A stretch of 32,014 nucleotides of DNA from JBHHYU01 sp046757725 (GTDB taxonomy: Bacteria > Desulfobacterota > Binatia > UBA9968). Each line of letters starts with the position of its first letter. The first letter of the stretch is position 1. Positions 29,223 through 32,014 of this stretch are shown piece after piece. A program made the translations under genes and the position numbers. The notes under the pieces are model-generated. The model did not search any database. It was not told the DNA's origin and saw only the letters and a program-made list of their open reading frames with translations. The stretch is from the NCBI GenBank assembly GCA_046757725.1, contig JBHHYU010000028.1:1-32014 (forward strand), given 5' to 3'.

Positions 29223-31322
29223 ATGAAAAAAGCGATAAAAATTATTCTCGGTGTCGTGGGTGTTTTAATCGTTATCATAGTGGCAGCGGCCATTTTTATT
29301 GTGTCGTGGGTTGATCCCAACGACTACAAAGATGAAATCGCCGCGGTGGTGAAAGATAACACCGGGCGTGATCTTGCCATTGAAGGCAAAATCGGTCTCT
29401 CTCTATTCCCCTGGCTGGGGTTGGAACTCGGTCCTACCCGGCTTAGTAACGCGCGGGGTTTCGGCCGAGAACCCTTCGCCAAGATATCCACCGCCACCAT
29501 CCGGGTAAAGTTACTGCCTCTGCTGCAAAAACGGCTGGAGATGGACAAATTGATCGTTAAAGGACTGGCACTGAATCTCATCAAGGATAAGGCAGGCCGC
29601 ACGAATTGGCAGGATCTGGCTCGGCCGTCTCGCCCATCTCTGAAGGTCCCTAAAGCGAAAAAACGAGAACCAGCGACGGGGGCCCTGGCGGGATTGGCCG
29701 TGGGAGGACTGAGAATCCGCGATTCCCGCATTCACTGGTCGGACCAAAAGAGTGGTGTGCGGTACGCACTTGACAACCTGGCCCTGACCACGGGGCGGAT
29801 CCGCCCTGGGAAGCCCTTTGAACTGGAATTGGGTTTTGACCTTAAAGACCAAAACGGGCTGGAGGGACAAGTCAGCCTGGTGAGTAAGATCTCCTTGGGT
29901 TCAGCGCTCAAACGTATCCGCCTGGATGGCACCGACTTTAAGATCCGCGTGAAAGGCAAGAAATTGCCACCGAAGGGCATAGAGGCGCGCCTGAGGTCAA
30001 CAGTTGCTCTGGATCTAGCCAAGCAGACCTTGGAACTCCCAAATGTTAATCTGGAGTCCTTGGGCATGACGCTCGCAGGCCGATTCAAAGGGCTTAAGAT
30101 TGTCGACACACCCCAGCTTACAGGCCGTCTCAAGGTGAGCCCGTTCAGCCCCCGTAAGGTACTCGATGCGCTTGGCCAAACGGCCCCGAGGACGGCGGAC
30201 AGCTCGGCCCTAACCAAGGCGTCCTTTAACCTTTTGCTCAGAACTTCGGCAAAGAGTGTGACAGTAGACAAGCTCGCCCTTCGACTGGACGACAGCACAG
30301 TAAATGGCAGGCTCAGCCTAAGGAACTTCCGACGACCGGGAATCCGCTTCGACATACGGTTGGATGGCATCAACCTGGACCGATATCTGCCTCCCCCCAC
30401 GAAAAAACAAAAACAAAGAACCACAACCAAACGAACGGCGGCAAGCAGAAATGCTGCCGGACTACCATTGCAGGCACTCGGGGCTTTGAATTTGAAGGGG
30501 ACCCTGCGGATTGGTAAGTTGAAGGCACAAAAATTGAAACTCAGCGATATCCGTTTTGCCGTAAATGCACAGAACGGTCGATTACGGATCGAACCTGCTA
30601 CAGCTAAACTTTACAACGGCGGTTACAATGGCAATGTACGGTTACAGGCCGCCGGGTCCACACCTCGGCTTTCCACGGATCAGAAACTCAAAGGGGTTCA
30701 GGCAGGACCACTGGTCAAAGACCTCCTGGGGGCAAAAAAAATAAGCGGTACCACAAACCTGAGCGCGAGGATTTCGGCCCTTGGCGCTGATGCCGAGTCC
30801 ATGCGCCGATCCATGAGCGGGAACGTCGAGTTTGCGCTCTCTGATGGGGCTTTGGAGGGCATTAACGTGGTCCACGTGGTGTGCAAGGCCTGGGCCACCT
30901 ACAAGCAACAACCCCCACCCTCAGAACAGGTTGGCAACAGAACGACATTTGCCAGCCTTGGGGGAACAGCGAAAATTACTAATGGAGTGATGAAAAGTGA
31001 CGACCTGTTACTGACATCGTCTCTCCTCAAGAGCAAGGGGAAGGGCACCGTCGACCTTGTTGGCGAAAAGATCGACTACTTGATCCAAACGGTATTCAAG
31101 AATCCCGTTCAGTGTGAGGGGGGCAAAACGATTAAAGAACTCCAAGGGGTGACCCTTCCGATCCGCATCACGGGCGCCCTGTCAAAACCGAAATATAGCC
31201 TCGACATTGAAACTCTTTTAAAGGCCCAGCTCAAATCCAGAGTTGGAGAGAAAATCCGCAAGAAACTGGGCGGGAAGATACCTGAGTCGTTACGTAAAGG
31301 GTTGGAGAGGTTTTTCAAGTAA
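29223..31322 (+). CDS. AsmA family protein
   Basis: A 699-residue protein with an N-terminal anchor helix (about 6-29) followed by the AsmA opening VDPNDYKDEIAAVVKDNTGRDLAIEGKI and SLFPWLGLELG, then a long beta-rich periplasmic part. The C-terminal AsmA domain is clear: GALNLKGTLRIGKLKA, AKLYNGGYNGNVRLQA, the helical LVKDLLGAKKISGTTNLSA and SLGGTAKITNGVMKSDDLLL. A basic, low-complexity linker with KKQKQRTTTKRTAASRN sits before it (about residue 395-412). AsmA-like proteins bridge inner and outer membranes in lipid transport or affect outer-membrane assembly. It is divergent from the YdbH-like gene across 204 bases, so the two AsmA-family genes probably share a control region. Confidence 0.92.
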   Translation: MKKAIKIILGVVGVLIVIIVAAAIFIVSWVDPNDYKDEIAAVVKDNTGRDLAIEGKIGLSLFPWLGLELGPTRLSNARGFGREPFAKISTATIRVKLLPLLQKRLEMDKLIVKGLALNLIKDKAGRTNWQDLARPSRPSLKVPKAKKREPATGALAGLAVGGLRIRDSRIHWSDQKSGVRYALDNLALTTGRIRPGKPFELELGFDLKDQNGLEGQVSLVSKISLGSALKRIRLDGTDFKIRVKGKKLPPKGIEARLRSTVALDLAKQTLELPNVNLESLGMTLAGRFKGLKIVDTPQLTGRLKVSPFSPRKVLDALGQTAPRTADSSALTKASFNLLLRTSAKSVTVDKLALRLDDSTVNGRLSLRNFRRPGIRFDIRLDGINLDRYLPPPTKKQKQRTTTKRTAASRNAAGLPLQALGALNLKGTLRIGKLKAQKLKLSDIRFAVNAQNGRLRIEPATAKLYNGGYNGNVRLQAAGSTPRLSTDQKLKGVQAGPLVKDLLGAKKISGTTNLSARISALGADAESMRRSMSGNVEFALSDGALEGINVVHVVCKAWATYKQQPPPSEQVGNRTTFASLGGTAKITNGVMKSDDLLLTSSLLKSKGKGTVDLVGEKIDYLIQTVFKNPVQCEGGKTIKELQGVTLPIRITGALSKPKYSLDIETLLKAQLKSRVGEKIRKKLGGKIPESLRKGLERFFK

Positions 31323-31395
31323 GACGTTGTTCCTAAGAACTTAATGCCAATAAAGAATAGTAGGGAGGAACCAAGTCAGTTCGCCCAAGGCGTTT

Positions 31396-31446
31396 GAATT
31401 CCTATCGGTTTCGTGACGGCGGTAAGCGGCGGGGTATGCTAATAGT
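31396..31446 (+). repeat. intergenic repeat element, copy 2
   Basis: The partner of 9028-9078 (37 of 51 positions identical, no gaps, by hand count). It lies in the leader of the small lipoprotein gene, ending 29 bases before the ATG. Unlike copy 1 it has no long perfect inverted repeat. Function unknown. Confidence 0.45.
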
Positions 31447-31475
31447 TGAAAAATAAAAATGAAGGAGGAAAAAAG

Positions 31476-31658
31476 ATGTCTTTTTTTAATAAAGGCTTGC
31501 TAGTGTTTTGTTCATTCGCGCTTGTCTTGGGGCTTACGAGCTGTAAAGAGAAGGGGGCAGGCGAAAAACTCGGGAAAAAGCTGGATAAGGCGGTAGAACA
31601 AGCAGGGCAGGCAGCCCAGGACGCCGGCAAACAACTTGAAAAAAGTACTTCGAAGTAA
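31476..31658 (+). CDS. small lipoprotein, entericidin-like size
   Basis: A 60-residue protein started at ATG 31476, which has a strong GAAGGAGG eight bases upstream (an earlier in-frame ATG at 31446 lacks a site). The signal peptide ends in the lipobox LTSC with Cys23. The mature 38 residues are a charged, Lys/Glu/Ala/Gln-rich helix with KLGKKLDKAVEQAGQAAQDA, suggesting an amphipathic or coiled helix lying on the membrane or wall, in the manner of entericidins or small Lpp-like proteins. I assign no function. It stands alone behind the repeat element and is followed by about 350 bases without a gene. Confidence 0.82.
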   Translation: MSFFNKGLLVFCSFALVLGLTSCKEKGAGEKLGKKLDKAVEQAGQAAQDAGKQLEKSTSK

Positions 31659-32014
31659 TCTCGCCTGATCCTGCAAGATCCAGTCTGGGTAGCCTTTGCA
31701 AGGCAAGGTAGGGGTAGGTTTGTCTTTTGAAGGGATTATGACGCCTGTGGGAAAAACCGGCGTCAAACCACCATCCTAATCTGTATGGGGATGGGCCTGC
31801 CCTCGTATAGCCGTCGCTGCCGGCAGGGCATGTCGGTTTCCTTTTTGACCTATCCGGGAGCCGACCCAGAATCAAAATAAATGGCCTCCTTCGGGAAATC
31901 AGCTCGGAACTTTTTTCAAGATGAACGGGAACCACCACGCGCCCCAAAAAGATCCCCTAGAGGCAAGATCCGAAACCCCTTGGGATCGGTAGCCTTAGGA
32001 AGGTAATTCTCGGG
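31659..32014. other. intergenic region at the window end
   Basis: About 356 bases in which I see no supported gene. Structures: GCCTT/AAGGC near 31691-31704, a hairpin with arms GACGCC (31740-31745) and GGCGTC (31759-31764), the palindrome CTGCCGGCAG near 31818-31827, and GATCCC/GGGATC arms at about 31950-31989. None has a T-run. One of the first two could end the lipoprotein transcript. Confidence 0.45.

Noticed and set aside
29732..30430. 232-codon open frame on the minus strand inside the asmA gene
   Set aside because: The plus strand encodes a clear AsmA protein here. The antisense frame is Ser/Arg-rich with no family features, as expected of a shadow.
31534..31947. 137-codon open frame on the minus strand at the window end
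   Set aside because: It runs through the small lipoprotein gene on the other strand, has a Pro/Arg-rich shadow-like composition and no site before its start.
1..32014. tRNA, rRNA, CRISPR array, insertion sequence or prophage
   Set aside because: I found no tRNA T-arm signature in the gaps, no regularly spaced direct repeats, no transposase or integrase reading frame, and no phage structural gene.

Overview
The window looks like chromosomal DNA of a free-living Gram-negative bacterium. Evidence for an outer membrane is a murein transglycosylase, four likely lipoproteins and two AsmA-like envelope proteins. The gene mix (tripartite tricarboxylate uptake, class III CoA-transferases, a UbiD-family decarboxylase, an Mbh/Mrp-type antiporter) resembles soil or sediment lineages of the former Deltaproteobacteria and neighbouring candidate phyla. 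That placement is an impression from gene content, not a taxonomic result. I see no rRNA, tRNA, CRISPR array, insertion sequence or phage gene.

Layout. 57-6505: housekeeping and small genes, nearly all on the minus strand (MFS carrier, small exported protein, small beta-rich protein, alpha/beta hydrolase coupled to a JAMM metallopeptidase, ketopantoate reductase-like enzyme, lytic transglycosylase), plus one dienelactone hydrolase-like gene on the plus strand. 6798-10760, minus: a tripartite uptake operon read as lipoprotein, tctC, tctA, tctB. 10944-16188, minus: a UbiD-like decarboxylase, two class III CoA-transferases, and a decayed tail (a frameshifted small gene and a frameshifted, N-terminally truncated ion/anion permease). 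Together these suggest import of an organic acid, activation as a CoA thioester and decarboxylation; the substrate cannot be read from the sequence. 16572-17390, plus: proC.

17968-25425, plus: a tightly overlapping ten-gene antiporter operon in the order E, F, G, DUF4040, (MbhE+MrpB), C, D, a NuoL/M-like subunit, a small two-helix protein, and a third D-like subunit. This is the order of the antiporter half of membrane-bound hydrogenases (mbhA-H) with an added pump subunit and no hydrogenase genes. It should move Na+ and/or H+ across the inner membrane.

25455-31322: two divergent envelope transcription units. On the minus strand is a YdbH-like AsmA-family protein followed by a lipoprotein that appears to join a YnbE-like head to a YdbL domain. 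On the plus strand is a second AsmA-family protein. The window closes with a small lipoprotein gene (31476-31658) and about 350 bases without a gene.

Points most worth a second look: the paired CoA-transferases in which one partner lacks the catalytic Asp; the terminator abutting the start codon of the first CoA-transferase; the YnbE-YdbL-like fusion; the antiporter with three pump-like subunits, one lacking the TM7 lysine; and a 51-base intergenic element present twice, 22 kb apart.
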